Origin: Paenibacillus timonensis
GTDB lineage: Bacteria; Bacillota; Bacilli; Paenibacillales; Paenibacillaceae
NCBI RefSeq assembly: GCF_022427145.1
Contig: NZ_JAKSXN010000004.1
Span: forward strand, 1-64,000
DNA length: 64,000 nt
Reading direction: 5' to 3'
The translations under genes and the position numbers were made by a program. Positions 45,370-53,350 of the stretch are shown in pieces (the stretch's first letter is position 1; each line of letters begins with the position of its first letter). Under the pieces are notes generated by a model. That model did not search any database. It saw only the letters and a program-made list of their open reading frames with translations, and was not told the DNA's origin.

Positions 45370-45567
45370 ATGGCAGTCGATCGAGAACAGCTTCAAAGTA
45401 TACTTAAGAAGGCCAGCCAACGTGCTCGTCTACAAGCCAAACAATCGGGAGCATCCCTGTACTATATTAAGGATAACAGACGTATTCGCGAGGATGCTGA
45501 GGGGAATAAATTCGAGATCATTTTCGATACAGAGGGAAAGCGGACAGAGCGGGAGTGTATTGAATAA
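45370..45567 (+). CDS. Small hypothetical protein next to the right attachment site
   Basis: This 65-residue charged protein (VDREQLQSILKKASQRARLQ, YYIKDNRRIREDAEGNKFEI) is not recognised for certain; size and character resemble small antitoxin-like proteins. GAGGT lies 7 nt before ATG 45370; ATG at 45340 is an alternative. It lies between two ssrA fragments, 35 bp before the 58-bp repeat. Confidence 0.5.
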   Translation: MAVDREQLQSILKKASQRARLQAKQSGASLYYIKDNRRIREDAEGNKFEIIFDTEGKRTERECIE

Positions 45568-45601
45568 CCATCCCTCGAAGTGCGTTATCGGGTACATTCT
45601 T

Positions 45602-45659
45602 CGTAGAAACCTATGTGGCGTTGCCATCGGACAGGGGTTCGACTCCCCTTGCCTCCATA
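45602..45659 (+). repeat. Right attachment repeat (ssrA 3' end copy)
   Basis: 58 bp from CGTAGAAACCTATGTGGCG to GCCTCCATA, matching 25620-25677 with only 2 differences. Includes the whole T-arm and 3' acceptor strand of tmRNA. Typical of tmRNA-targeted integration. Confidence 0.92.
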
Positions 45660-45728
45660 GGGTAAATCCACAACAACGAAAAGGAGCTTCGCTACAGTAA
45701 AATGTAGAGAAGCCTCTTTTCGTTTGGG

Positions 45729-46214
45729 TCATGGTTTCCGAATTACGGGTATCCATACTTCGACTTCAGCGTCGGCCGGATTTCCGTTTAACAAGATTTC
45801 GGCAATGGGACCCCCGTGATATTCGTAAGGGAAGTTCTCGGTCAAGACCTCCGTGAATGCTTGATCTTCAAGTTTGTCAAAGGCAAGGCGGGACAACCCG
45901 CCTTGGCCGCTCAGAATCAGATAGTGACTTTGGGGGAATAACACCTCTTCCGTTCCGTCGATAGGGGGTTGGGTGGTACGGACACCGGCATAGTAGTAAG
46001 TACCGCTATCCTTCGCGGCGATTACTCCATACCCATACTTACTCTCCGAGAGGGGGCGAAGCAAGGTCAACTTGCCGCTCTGAATGACGGACTTGAAGAA
46101 CTCGGTCTTTCGGATGGAATAACTATCGGTATGGATGATTGCCTCTCCACCCAGCAAAATAGGATATCCTATGAAACGAAAGGCATCTTTCTCTTCCACT
46201 CTGTAATTGCTCAT
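45729..46214 (-). CDS. GyrI-like / effector-binding-domain protein
   Basis: This 161-residue stand-alone protein resembles the GyrI-like small-molecule-binding domain found at the end of AraC-type regulators: YRVEEKDAFRFIGYPILLGG, then YYYAGVRTTQPPIDGTEEVL and a C-terminal GGPIAEILLNGNPADAEVEV plus WIPV. ATG at 46214 is favoured; AAGGAGG is 12 nt upstream, while TTG at 46223 is only 3 nt from it. It lies 32 bp after the sigma factor gene on the same strand and is likely co-transcribed. Confidence 0.72.
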   Translation of the reverse strand: MSNYRVEEKDAFRFIGYPILLGGEAIIHTDSYSIRKTEFFKSVIQSGKLTLLRPLSESKYGYGVIAAKDSGTYYYAGVRTTQPPIDGTEEVLFPQSHYLILSGQGGLSRLAFDKLEDQAFTEVLTENFPYEYHGGPIAEILLNGNPADAEVEVWIPVIRKP

Positions 46215-46246
46215 TTTGATCAAAATCCTCCTTTAAAAGGTTGAAT

Positions 46247-47113
46247 TCAATAGTCCAGCGGCACAAGGTCCAGCTTGCTGATATTTACGGGATCGGAGAT
46301 CAAATCGATTTCGGCAATCCTTCCTTGCCGAATGGTGTATTGGAGCACGTACTGCAAGTGACCTCGAGGGGCCACGATCACACCGACGGAACCGTTTATG
46401 AGAGCGGTTTGTGAAGCCTGTATGCGCCCGGCAACCTGCTGGGCTAGATGGTGCGCTCCATGAGTGATGCGCAATCCTCCACGCTGACGGTCGTCCCGAA
46501 GCACAACATTCGGGTCAAGCACAGCCAACAACCGGTCAAAGTCAGCATCCCGCGCCGCGGCGAGGAATGCTTCGATCAGCTCGCGTTGATAAGCCAGAGG
46601 AGTCTTGTCTTTTTCTGGGGTCCCACCTTTCACACGGCGTCGTGCACGACTGGCAAGTTGTCTAGTAGCTGCCTCGGTTTTACCCAGGATAGAGGCAATT
46701 TCAGTAAAGGGAATAGCGAATATGTCGTGCAGAACAAAGGTGACACGCTCGGATGGGCTCAGACTGCCAAGCACTACCAGCATTGCGAGTCCGACCGAGT
46801 CTGCCAGTAGGGCCTCTTGTTCAGGATCACTATCCGAATTATTCATGAATGCATGGGGCGAATAGTCTTCCACCGACTCCTCTCGCCGCGATTTACGTGC
46901 CCGGAGCATGTCAAGGCAGATTCGGGAGACCACTGTAGTCAGCCAACCGCCTAGATTCTCAATATTTCTGGAATCTGACAGGCTTAGACGCAGCCAAGCT
47001 TCTTGAACTGCATCCTCTGCCTCGCTCCAAGATCCCAGCATTCGATAGGCTATCGCGAGAAGGTTCTTGCGATTCTTTTCAAATTGTTCCGCTATCAATT
47101 CCTGTGCGTTCAT
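46247..47113 (-). CDS. SigJ-type (ECF41-like) RNA polymerase sigma factor
   Basis: This 288-residue protein has sigma region 2 (FEKNRKNLLAIAYRMLGSWS, EDAVQEAWLRL), region 4 (PSERVTFVLHDIFAIPFTEI, ATRQLASRARRRVKGG) and a C-terminal SnoaL-like domain (about 190-280; REEIEAFLAAARD-like YQRELIEAFLAAARDADFD). That extra domain controls activity in this group in place of an anti-sigma factor. These sigma factors are usually next to a carboxymuconolactone decarboxylase or oxidoreductase target gene; here the neighbour is a GyrI-like gene. ATG 47113 follows GGAAGCGGAG. Confidence 0.88.
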   Translation of the reverse strand: MNAQELIAEQFEKNRKNLLAIAYRMLGSWSEAEDAVQEAWLRLSLSDSRNIENLGGWLTTVVSRICLDMLRARKSRREESVEDYSPHAFMNNSDSDPEQEALLADSVGLAMLVVLGSLSPSERVTFVLHDIFAIPFTEIASILGKTEAATRQLASRARRRVKGGTPEKDKTPLAYQRELIEAFLAAARDADFDRLLAVLDPNVVLRDDRQRGGLRITHGAHHLAQQVAGRIQASQTALINGSVGVIVAPRGHLQYVLQYTIRQGRIAEIDLISDPVNISKLDLVPLDY

Positions 47114-47160
47114 CACTCCGCTTCCTTTTCCCTTAAATTATGTTCTTATTAGTCTGACGT

Positions 47161-47295
47161 ATGGCCATTGGATTATGTGACAAGTATCCCCGATTCGAGC
47201 AAATAAACAATTTGTCTCGGAGTGCGGGTATGCGCTGGGAAGAAGTGCAGGAACGATTTCCGAAATTTGATAAAAAGGTATTGTATGTACCTTAA
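47161..47295 (+). CDS. Possible small ORF or gene tail beside an ssrA relic
   Basis: A 44-codon frame from ATG 47161, with protein-like ending SAGMRWEEVQERFPKFDKKV, stops directly before the ssrA relic at 47296. No clear ribosome binding site, so it is more likely the tail of a lost gene than an active one. The rest of the 250-bp gap holds only the relic and the GH120 terminator. Confidence 0.25.
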   Translation: MAIGLCDKYPRFEQINNLSRSAGMRWEEVQERFPKFDKKVLYVP

Positions 47296-47323
47296 TGGGG
47301 CTCGATGCCTTTCGCCTCCATAT
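47296..47323 (+). repeat. Decayed ssrA 3' end, outermost copy
   Basis: GGGGCTCGATGCCTTTCGCC then TCCATA aligns with GGGGTTCGACTCCCCTCGCC then TCCATA of ssrA (25653 onward) with about 6 differences. It suggests an older outer border of the island. Confidence 0.6.
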
Positions 47324-47324
47324 G

Positions 47325-47366
47325 TAGAAGAAGGGCCCTGACCAAATGGTCGGGGCCCTTCTTCTA
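47325..47366 (-). terminator. Terminator of the GH120 gene
   Basis: Perfect 14-bp stem TAGAAGAAGGGCCC/GGGCCCTTCTTCTA with an inner TGACCA/TGGTC pairing, directly at the GH120 stop. Confidence 0.8.
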
Positions 47367-47367
47367 T

Positions 47368-49392
47368 CTAAAATTCAAAATCAAAGCTACCCTCTTCGCT
47401 CCATTCAAACGGACCGGGTGTGACATCTGCATCAGGTCTCCTGTTTCCGAAAAAGTCGGAGTCAAAACGATAAGGAGTGCCGTCCGGCTCCTCATACTTC
47501 ATCTCGGCGTGATAAGTCTTGCCAAGCAGATCGGTGGTCACCAATAGGGCAGAGGCTCCCCGAAGCAATTCGGGCGCATTAACCTGAACTTGCACGCGGC
47601 CTTGCGCAGGATGAACCTGGACGGTGATGCCCTTCTGTGCATCAATTTTCGCATGGGGTTCATGACTACCTGGAACCGCATGGTTAAGATATACATTTCC
47701 GCCCATCGCCACCGGAAGAACAGCATTTCCGATAAAGAAATCCTTGGCGGCTTCGCCAAGCGCAGCAAGCTCTTCTTTGGTGTATTCCCACCATTTCTTA
47801 TCTTTGGCATCAGGGTGGTTGTTGTAGCCTCCCAGTCCCACAGCATGCAGATAGCAGATGGAATCGTCCGGAACCCCATCCATGACCGTCTTCCCGTTCT
47901 CTCCAACTTCATCCCTTGGTTTAAGCGGAAGATGCTCGAAAAAGGTGATGGGAACCGGCTCCTGATTCGCACCCTCATCCCCCAAAAAGATATTGTTGTA
48001 GTACCTGTCATCGCCCCCGGTGATATTGGAGTACCCTGCCATTGCCGTCTCGTGAGGGAAGTGATACGGCGTCGTACGGGTAATCTCGGAACGAACGACA
48101 AATCGGCCTGCAAACAAATTATGGACAAATGCGCCGCCCTGCGCCATATTTCGGAAATTCATGGGAGAGAGGAACAGATTGTGATCCGCCAAATACGGAC
48201 CGTGGCAAACCTCAACGAACAAGTCTTCGGATAGGTTGTCAAAAAATACATTGCGGCTGATGCGGGTGCCCTGTGCCTGCCAGTCAAGCCAAAGTGCTCG
48301 GTAACAGCTATAGATGATATTTTCGCTAATTTGAGTATCCAGGGAAGCATGCAGTTTGATTCCTGCGACTTCAGCGCCGTGTCTGAGCCGTTTGTGGTGA
48401 ATATTGTAAATGCGGTTTTGATAAATACGGCTGAAGGCGGCCCCCATATGGCCCACGATCCCTGCCTGTTCGCAATCATGAATCACATTACCTCGAACGA
48501 TGTGGCTGCCGATGCGATCCTTATGCCAACCGGAGCGTAAGGCTCGCAAAATAACTTCCTGCTCGCGTTGAGTACCGCCTTTAATATGCTTCCCGGAAGA
48601 CTTAGCGTGACCTGTACCGATTTCGGTACCCAGGCTGATCCCCACGCATTTGGATTCACTGATGATATTGTTTTCAATAATCCAACCCTTGCTCCAGTGA
48701 GGCCCGATCAAACCCTCCTGATAGTCCGTAGGCGGCGCCCATTGTGGAGAGGCTTGGCGAAGCGTGAATCCGCTTACAGTTATGTAGTTAAGTCCGGGTT
48801 TCTCAGGCCAGAAGCAATAAGGACGAACATTGATTTCTACATTTTCCTTACGAGGATCTTTTCCGCCAAAATTGGCCCAGATCTTGGTTGTTGCAGATCC
48901 AACTTCGGCATACCACGTTAACAACGAGTCTTTCGGATATTTGGCTTCGGGCCAAACTTCGGGCTGGTGAACTTTCTCGACACCATCGCATTCATACAGC
49001 GATTTGCCATCCAAATAAACATCCCCGAGATGAACCGGGAAGGGCCCGTCAAACACCCAGTCTCCACGGAGCTCCTCTTTAAAGGGATTACGAACGGAAA
49101 ATAGGGAGTTAGGTACTTCTGTACTCCAAACAGGGCCTCCCTCCGACTTCCAGTCGGTAATCCGTTCAGCGCCTGTTATGACGACTTCCCCGTCGCCTGC
49201 GGATCGATAGAGGATTCGATGTTCCTCTGTTCCTCCATTGGCCGGGTTCACCCATTCCCGGTATACTCCGGCATGAACGATAACCGTATCCCCAGCCAGG
49301 GCAAGAGCCGCAGCGCGTGATATCGTACGAAAGGGTTGATCCATTGTTCCGCTTGCCTGATCCTTCCCATGCATGGATACATGGTATTCCAT
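47368..49392 (-). CDS. GH120-family beta-xylosidase (right-handed beta-helix)
   Basis: This 674-residue protein matches the GH120 family: MEYHVSMHGKDQASGTMDQP at the start, GDTVIVHAGVYREWV, GLIGPHWSKGWIIENNIISE, and the active-site segment LWLDWQAQGTR (Asp about residue 371) with LFVEVCHGPY (Glu about 395), at the spacing of the two catalytic residues in the Thermoanaerobacterium enzyme. It should release xylose from xylo-oligosaccharides in the cytoplasm; no signal peptide. AAGGAG precedes ATG 49392; the frame is open to 49455. It stands alone, just outside the last ssrA relic. Confidence 0.87.
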   Translation of the reverse strand: MEYHVSMHGKDQASGTMDQPFRTISRAAALALAGDTVIVHAGVYREWVNPANGGTEEHRILYRSAGDGEVVITGAERITDWKSEGGPVWSTEVPNSLFSVRNPFKEELRGDWVFDGPFPVHLGDVYLDGKSLYECDGVEKVHQPEVWPEAKYPKDSLLTWYAEVGSATTKIWANFGGKDPRKENVEINVRPYCFWPEKPGLNYITVSGFTLRQASPQWAPPTDYQEGLIGPHWSKGWIIENNIISESKCVGISLGTEIGTGHAKSSGKHIKGGTQREQEVILRALRSGWHKDRIGSHIVRGNVIHDCEQAGIVGHMGAAFSRIYQNRIYNIHHKRLRHGAEVAGIKLHASLDTQISENIIYSCYRALWLDWQAQGTRISRNVFFDNLSEDLFVEVCHGPYLADHNLFLSPMNFRNMAQGGAFVHNLFAGRFVVRSEITRTTPYHFPHETAMAGYSNITGGDDRYYNNIFLGDEGANQEPVPITFFEHLPLKPRDEVGENGKTVMDGVPDDSICYLHAVGLGGYNNHPDAKDKKWWEYTKEELAALGEAAKDFFIGNAVLPVAMGGNVYLNHAVPGSHEPHAKIDAQKGITVQVHPAQGRVQVQVNAPELLRGASALLVTTDLLGKTYHAEMKYEEPDGTPYRFDSDFFGNRRPDADVTPGPFEWSEEGSFDFEF

Positions 49393-49528
49393 AAGAATCT
49401 CCTTCTTCCTGCCTATCGGATGTCGCCGGTTTAAACGGCTATAAATATTGTACAAACGATAGCCGGAATGGTCAAAAAGAGTCCTCGATGGATTTAGAAT
49501 CGGCTGATACGAAATTGCCCTATATATT

Positions 49529-49559
49529 GTGAAAACCCGCTCACCGAGCGGGTTTTCAC
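49529..49559. terminator. Bidirectional terminator after the SDR operon
   Basis: Perfect 14-bp stem GTGAAAACCCGCTC/GAGCGGGTTTTCAC with a 3-nt loop. The core is the same as in the ssrA terminator. Confidence 0.82.
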
Positions 49560-49577
49560 TTTCAAGCTCCTATTTGA

Positions 49578-50486
49578 TTATTGCACCGCACCAAACTCAT
49601 ACCTCACCTGCGTCAGCTCCTCCGAAACCATCCACAACCGCCGCGCGGCGGCTTCGTTATGCGAGCGCGGACTCGATTCGACCTTCTTGGGGAAGCCGCG
49701 CAATTCGAGAAGGCTTGGCCCAAAGTAATCGCCGCCTCGGACGTCTGGCGCGGTGGCCGCATAAAGGGTCGGCAAGAAGCCCATTTTCGGGGGTTGCGCG
49801 AACATCGGGTTCAGGTGTCGCATGAAGTTGGAATGCCGCAGCGCATTGGTCGCGGACCAGCCCGGATGTGCCGCTACGGCCAGCGTGGATTGGCCTGCGG
49901 CCACAAGCCGACGCTGAAGCTCGTAGGTGAACAGGAGATTCGCCAGCTTGCTCTGAGCATAGCCGAGCGATGGCTTGTAATTCCGTTCCAGGTTCAGGTC
50001 ATCAAAGTGAATGACTCCCGAGCGATGTGAAATGCTGCTTACAGTCACAATGCGTGCGCCTGGCGTCGCGCCAAGCAGATCCAGCAGCAGACCAGTCAGC
50101 GCAAAATGCCCCAGGTGGTTGGTCCCGAATTGCTGTTCGAAGCCCTGTACGGTCTTCCCGTAAGGGGGATGCGCCACGCCGGCGTTGTTGATCAGGAGAT
50201 CCAGCCGCGGGTAGTTCTGGCGAAAGGCCGTCGCAAAAGTGCGGACAGAGGCCAGATCGCCCAAATCGAGCGCCATGACTACGACTTTGCCCGACGGCTT
50301 GAGTGCTTGAATCCGGTCAGCGGCAAGGTTGGCATTGGCGATACTGCGGCAGGCCATAATGACCGTCGCCCCTTGGCTGGCTAGGGCCCGCGCCGCTTCC
50401 CAGCCAATCCCGCTGTTGGCTCCGGTTACGATAGCCACACGTCCCGTCTGATCCGGCATGTGGTCTTCTGTCCAGGATGTTGTCAT
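49578..50486 (-). CDS. Short-chain dehydrogenase/reductase (retinol-dehydrogenase-like)
   Basis: This 302-residue NAD(P)-dependent oxidoreductase has the Rossmann motif VTGANSGIGWEAARAL (about residues 20-35), LLINNAGV, the catalytic Ser in VTVSSISHRSG and Tyr/Lys in YAQSKLANLLF. Start MTTSWTEDHMPD follows AAGGAAGG. It lies 17 bp after another SDR gene, and both are divergent from a TetR-type regulator, which probably controls them. Substrate unknown. Confidence 0.88.
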   Translation of the reverse strand: MTTSWTEDHMPDQTGRVAIVTGANSGIGWEAARALASQGATVIMACRSIANANLAADRIQALKPSGKVVVMALDLGDLASVRTFATAFRQNYPRLDLLINNAGVAHPPYGKTVQGFEQQFGTNHLGHFALTGLLLDLLGATPGARIVTVSSISHRSGVIHFDDLNLERNYKPSLGYAQSKLANLLFTYELQRRLVAAGQSTLAVAAHPGWSATNALRHSNFMRHLNPMFAQPPKMGFLPTLYAATAPDVRGGDYFGPSLLELRGFPKKVESSPRSHNEAAARRLWMVSEELTQVRYEFGAVQ

Positions 50487-50503
50487 AGGGTTTCGTCCTT
50501 CCT

Positions 50504-51262
50504 TTATATCTGAGAGCCGCCTCCATCCACGGGGATTTCGGCTTCGGTTGTGTAAGTCGCATCGAACGCCAGGAATGCGACGGTTTTGGCTACCTCGAGG
50601 GGGGCGCCGAAACGCAGCATGTGGATCTGCTGTTCCATCTGAGACTTGGTCTGTTCCGCCGCTTCCTTCGGCATCGTTTTCTCCATGATGCCCGTGTCGA
50701 TTGGGCCGGGGCTGACCGCGTTGACGCGAATCTTCCGCGGCAGCAGTTCGCGGGCCAGACTGCGGGTCATGGAGCGCAGCGCAGCTTTACTGGCCCCGTA
50801 CGCACTGAGCATCGGGATCCCCACGGTGTTCGCGATCGAGGTCGTGAGCACCACGCCGCTTCCTTCGTTGAGCAACGGGGTCAGTTTCTGCACGGTGAAG
50901 TACGGACCTTTGGCGTTGATCGCCAGCAACTCGTCGTACATTTCCTCGGTCGTCAATTCGAAGGGAACAAAGCCCGTGATGCCGGCGTTAACGAACAAGG
51001 CATCGATTGTTCCGAATTCGGCCTTGACCCGATTGGCCAATTCGTCGATATCCGTTAACGACGCGGCGTCGCTAAGCACGGCGACCGCATTGCTGCCAAG
51101 CTCTTCGCGAGCGGAGTCCAGCTTCGCCTGGGTACGACCGGTGATCAGGACGCTTGCGCCTTCATCCGCCAGCAGCTTCGCTGTCGTAAGGCCGAGCCCG
51201 CTGCTGCCTCCCGTAATTACGATTTTTTTGCCTGCATATTTATTTCCCTGATTGTGATCCAT
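50504..51262 (-). CDS. Short-chain dehydrogenase/reductase
   Basis: This 252-residue SDR has VITGGSSGLGLTTAKLL (cofactor loop), ALFVNAGITG, TTSIANTVGI and the catalytic YGASKAALRSM. The frame is open to 51352, but ATG 51262 follows GGGAGGAAGAGGAG and fits family start MDHNQGNKYAGKKIV. First gene of a two-gene operon with the next SDR. Sequence begins with a very hydrophilic segment and ends VDGGGSQI, a usual SDR ending. Confidence 0.9.
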   Translation of the reverse strand: MDHNQGNKYAGKKIVITGGSSGLGLTTAKLLADEGASVLITGRTQAKLDSAREELGSNAVAVLSDAASLTDIDELANRVKAEFGTIDALFVNAGITGFVPFELTTEEMYDELLAINAKGPYFTVQKLTPLLNEGSGVVLTTSIANTVGIPMLSAYGASKAALRSMTRSLARELLPRKIRVNAVSPGPIDTGIMEKTMPKEAAEQTKSQMEQQIHMLRFGAPLEVAKTVAFLAFDATYTTEAEIPVDGGGSQI

Positions 51263-51304
51263 TCTCCTCTTCCTCCCTTGGTTGAACCGATTTACGGCTT
51301 TCAT

Positions 51305-51317
51305 AGACACCCTGTCT
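51305..51317. promoter_or_regulatory. Putative operator between SDR operon and TetR gene
   Basis: AGACA-CCC-TGTCT inverted repeat in the divergent intergenic region; candidate binding site for the TetR-type regulator. Confidence 0.4.
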
Positions 51318-51435
51318 GTGCTAATCTTATCTAAGCGATTTGGCTCATACAACCAATAAACCGGCGCATTCGTGGCTTATCCAACATATGCTCGGATTTG
51401 TTGTTTTTTATCCTGATAGAGAGGAGAGGCTTAAC

Positions 51436-52017
51436 ATGCTCACGAACCCCGACGATCCCCGTGTAAAAAGAACGCGTCAGCTCCTGATGCAAGCTTTTAT
51501 GGAATTGCTGGAGCAGAAGAAAAACGTCTCTTCGATTACCATACAAGATATCACGGCCTACGCGACCGTAAATCGCTCGACGTTTTATGCGCATTTTGAA
51601 GACAAATTCACGTTTCTGGAGAGCTGGATGAGGGAGAAATTCCTGGAGAAGCTGGAGGATGAGCTGCCGAATGCGGCTTTATCCGATATCGGGAGCCTGC
51701 GGACGCTGATTTTGATCGTTTTCGATTTTCTCTTCTGTACGCGCCCGTATATGTCTTTGGCGGATCGCCAGTATGAGACCCTGTTTGAACTCGTGATGCA
51801 AAAGGAACTCTATGATCTCTTATTTGCCTGGTTAGGCGAACAAGCGGAACCCTCTGTTTCGCGCAAGACGGTGGAGACGACCGCCCGGATCGCAAGCTGG
51901 GGCATCTTTGGAGCGGCCATGGAGTGGAGCCGGCAACCGCAGCAGAGCTCGGCGGAAGACACGGTGAAAGACGTTCTGGTGGTCGTTGCTGCAGGTTTAG
52001 CCCCCGTCACAGGATAA
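51436..52017 (+). CDS. TetR-family transcriptional regulator
   Basis: This 193-residue protein has an N-terminal TetR helix-turn-helix (KRTRQLLMQAFMELLEQKKN, SITIQDITAYATVNRSTFYA, HFEDKFTFLE) and a helical ligand-binding part of the AcrR/DhaS type. ATG 51436 follows GAGAGGAGAGG; the frame is open further upstream. It is divergent from the SDR operon and probably represses it. Ligand unknown. Confidence 0.88.
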   Translation: MLTNPDDPRVKRTRQLLMQAFMELLEQKKNVSSITIQDITAYATVNRSTFYAHFEDKFTFLESWMREKFLEKLEDELPNAALSDIGSLRTLILIVFDFLFCTRPYMSLADRQYETLFELVMQKELYDLLFAWLGEQAEPSVSRKTVETTARIASWGIFGAAMEWSRQPQQSSAEDTVKDVLVVVAAGLAPVTG

Positions 52018-52108
52018 TAGAAGAGCAGCATCCCTGTTAGACAAAACAGCCAGAGATTATTTACAATAGGCATAATAGAATGGATGGGAAGGATACAGGG
52101 CGGTTGTG

Positions 52109-53350
52109 ATGAATATCCTTGAAGACTTATTGCTGCAGGTAGCGTTCGTCGTTACGTTGATTTTCGCTTTCCAATTATTTTATTCGATCGGCTTCGGAAG
52201 ATTTAAGTATTTCAGGCTGACGCAGGCGCTCCTATTCGGAGTCGCGCTTGTGTTATGCATGACCTTTCCCGTCCACGTTACCGATCAATTATCCATCGAC
52301 ATCCGTATCGTTCCGTTGCTTCTGGGGGCGTTCTACGGCGGGGTCGAGACGACGCTGTTTCTATCCTTGCTTATTCTGCTCTACCGCGCCTACCTTGGGA
52401 TGGATGGCGGATTCTACGCGACGACGTTGGCCGTATTTATGTGCATCCCGATCTTCATGTATTTCCAGTCCCGATTCCTGCAAGCGAATAAGAACCAAAA
52501 GCTGCGGATCGCGACAGGCCTAACGGTTAGCTATTGCATTTGCAGTTTTCTTTCAATGGCCCTCTTTATTGGCTTATTCGATACGTTCTTGAGCTCTATT
52601 CTCCTGTACACCCTGGTTATGGTGGCCGTCGTTCTGGTCTTTGTTGCGTTGAATGAGAAGGTGAAGGAGACGATCGTGAAAAATCAACAGCGGCTGGCGG
52701 AAGCCAAAGATGCGGAGATCGCTTTTTTACGTTCGCAGATTCAGCCGCATTTTCTAAACAACGCCCTCAATTCGATAGCCGTTCTCTGCGTAGAAGACCC
52801 CCCACAGGCGAAACAGCTTACGCTGGACCTCTCTCAATATCTCAGATCCGGGCTTAACTTCAAGCAAATGGACACGTTCACGACATTGGAGAACGAGTTG
52901 GAATTGACCCAGGCTTACGTCAACATTGAAAAAGCACGATTCGGCGACCGGTTGGCCATCGAGTACGAAATCGAGGCCGATCCGAATCGCCTCATTCCTC
53001 CGCTCATCTTGCAGCCCTTGGTCGAGAATGCGATCAAGCATGGTCTGATGTCTAGCGTAAGAGGCGGCATCGTTAAAATCTCGGTTCGGGAAGCGGATGA
53101 GAAGCTTCGGTTCAGCGTTGAGGATAACGGATGCGGAATGAGCGAGGCAAAGCGGCAAGAAGTGCTTGGTTCGGATTCGGGGCGCAGAGGAATCGGGCTG
53201 AGAAACATAGCACGGCGAATCAAGCTGCTATACGACGCAAGCTTGCAAGTCAAAAGTGCGGTCGGAGTCGGAACGAAAGTGTTCTTCGAGCTCCCCTATC
53301 CGTCAGACAGGAGGAAGTTGGATGATAAGAGCGATGATCGTGGACGATGA
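52109..53350 (+). CDS. LytS-type sensor histidine kinase
   Basis: This 413-residue membrane kinase has a 5TM-LYT-type N-terminus with about six helices (about 5-190), a His-kinase domain with the phospho-His in SQIQPHFLNNALNSIAVL (about 213), and a GHKL ATPase with LQPLVENAIKHG, VEDNGCGM and RGIGLRNIARRI. No GAF domain is evident between, so it is shorter than LytS (about 580 residues). GTG 52106 is an alternative start. It overlaps the response regulator gene by 29 bp. It lies just upstream of the large SLH-anchored protein. Confidence 0.88.
   Translation: MNILEDLLLQVAFVVTLIFAFQLFYSIGFGRFKYFRLTQALLFGVALVLCMTFPVHVTDQLSIDIRIVPLLLGAFYGGVETTLFLSLLILLYRAYLGMDGGFYATTLAVFMCIPIFMYFQSRFLQANKNQKLRIATGLTVSYCICSFLSMALFIGLFDTFLSSILLYTLVMVAVVLVFVALNEKVKETIVKNQQRLAEAKDAEIAFLRSQIQPHFLNNALNSIAVLCVEDPPQAKQLTLDLSQYLRSGLNFKQMDTFTTLENELELTQAYVNIEKARFGDRLAIEYEIEADPNRLIPPLILQPLVENAIKHGLMSSVRGGIVKISVREADEKLRFSVEDNGCGMSEAKRQEVLGSDSGRRGIGLRNIARRIKLLYDASLQVKSAVGVGTKVFFELPYPSDRRKLDDKSDDRGR

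Larger units (their letters stand above)
25676..45659. mobile_element. Genomic island inserted at the ssrA 3' end (composite)
   Basis: The 58 bp at 25620-25677 (ssrA 3' end) recur at 45602-45659 with 2 mismatches, a direct repeat bracketing about 20 kb. The content is accessory: defence genes, toxin-antitoxin, integrase remnant, iron uptake. The first 12 kb is much more AT-rich than the flanks. Additional decayed ssrA pieces inside (36676, 40384, 45255) and just beyond (47296) indicate that several elements inserted one after another, so the outer right border may be as far as 47323. No intact integrase was found. Confidence 0.85.

Noticed and set aside
45422-45700. 92-codon frame across the right attachment repeat
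   Set aside because: It overlaps the small hypothetical gene in another frame and reads through the ssrA copy; no start signal.
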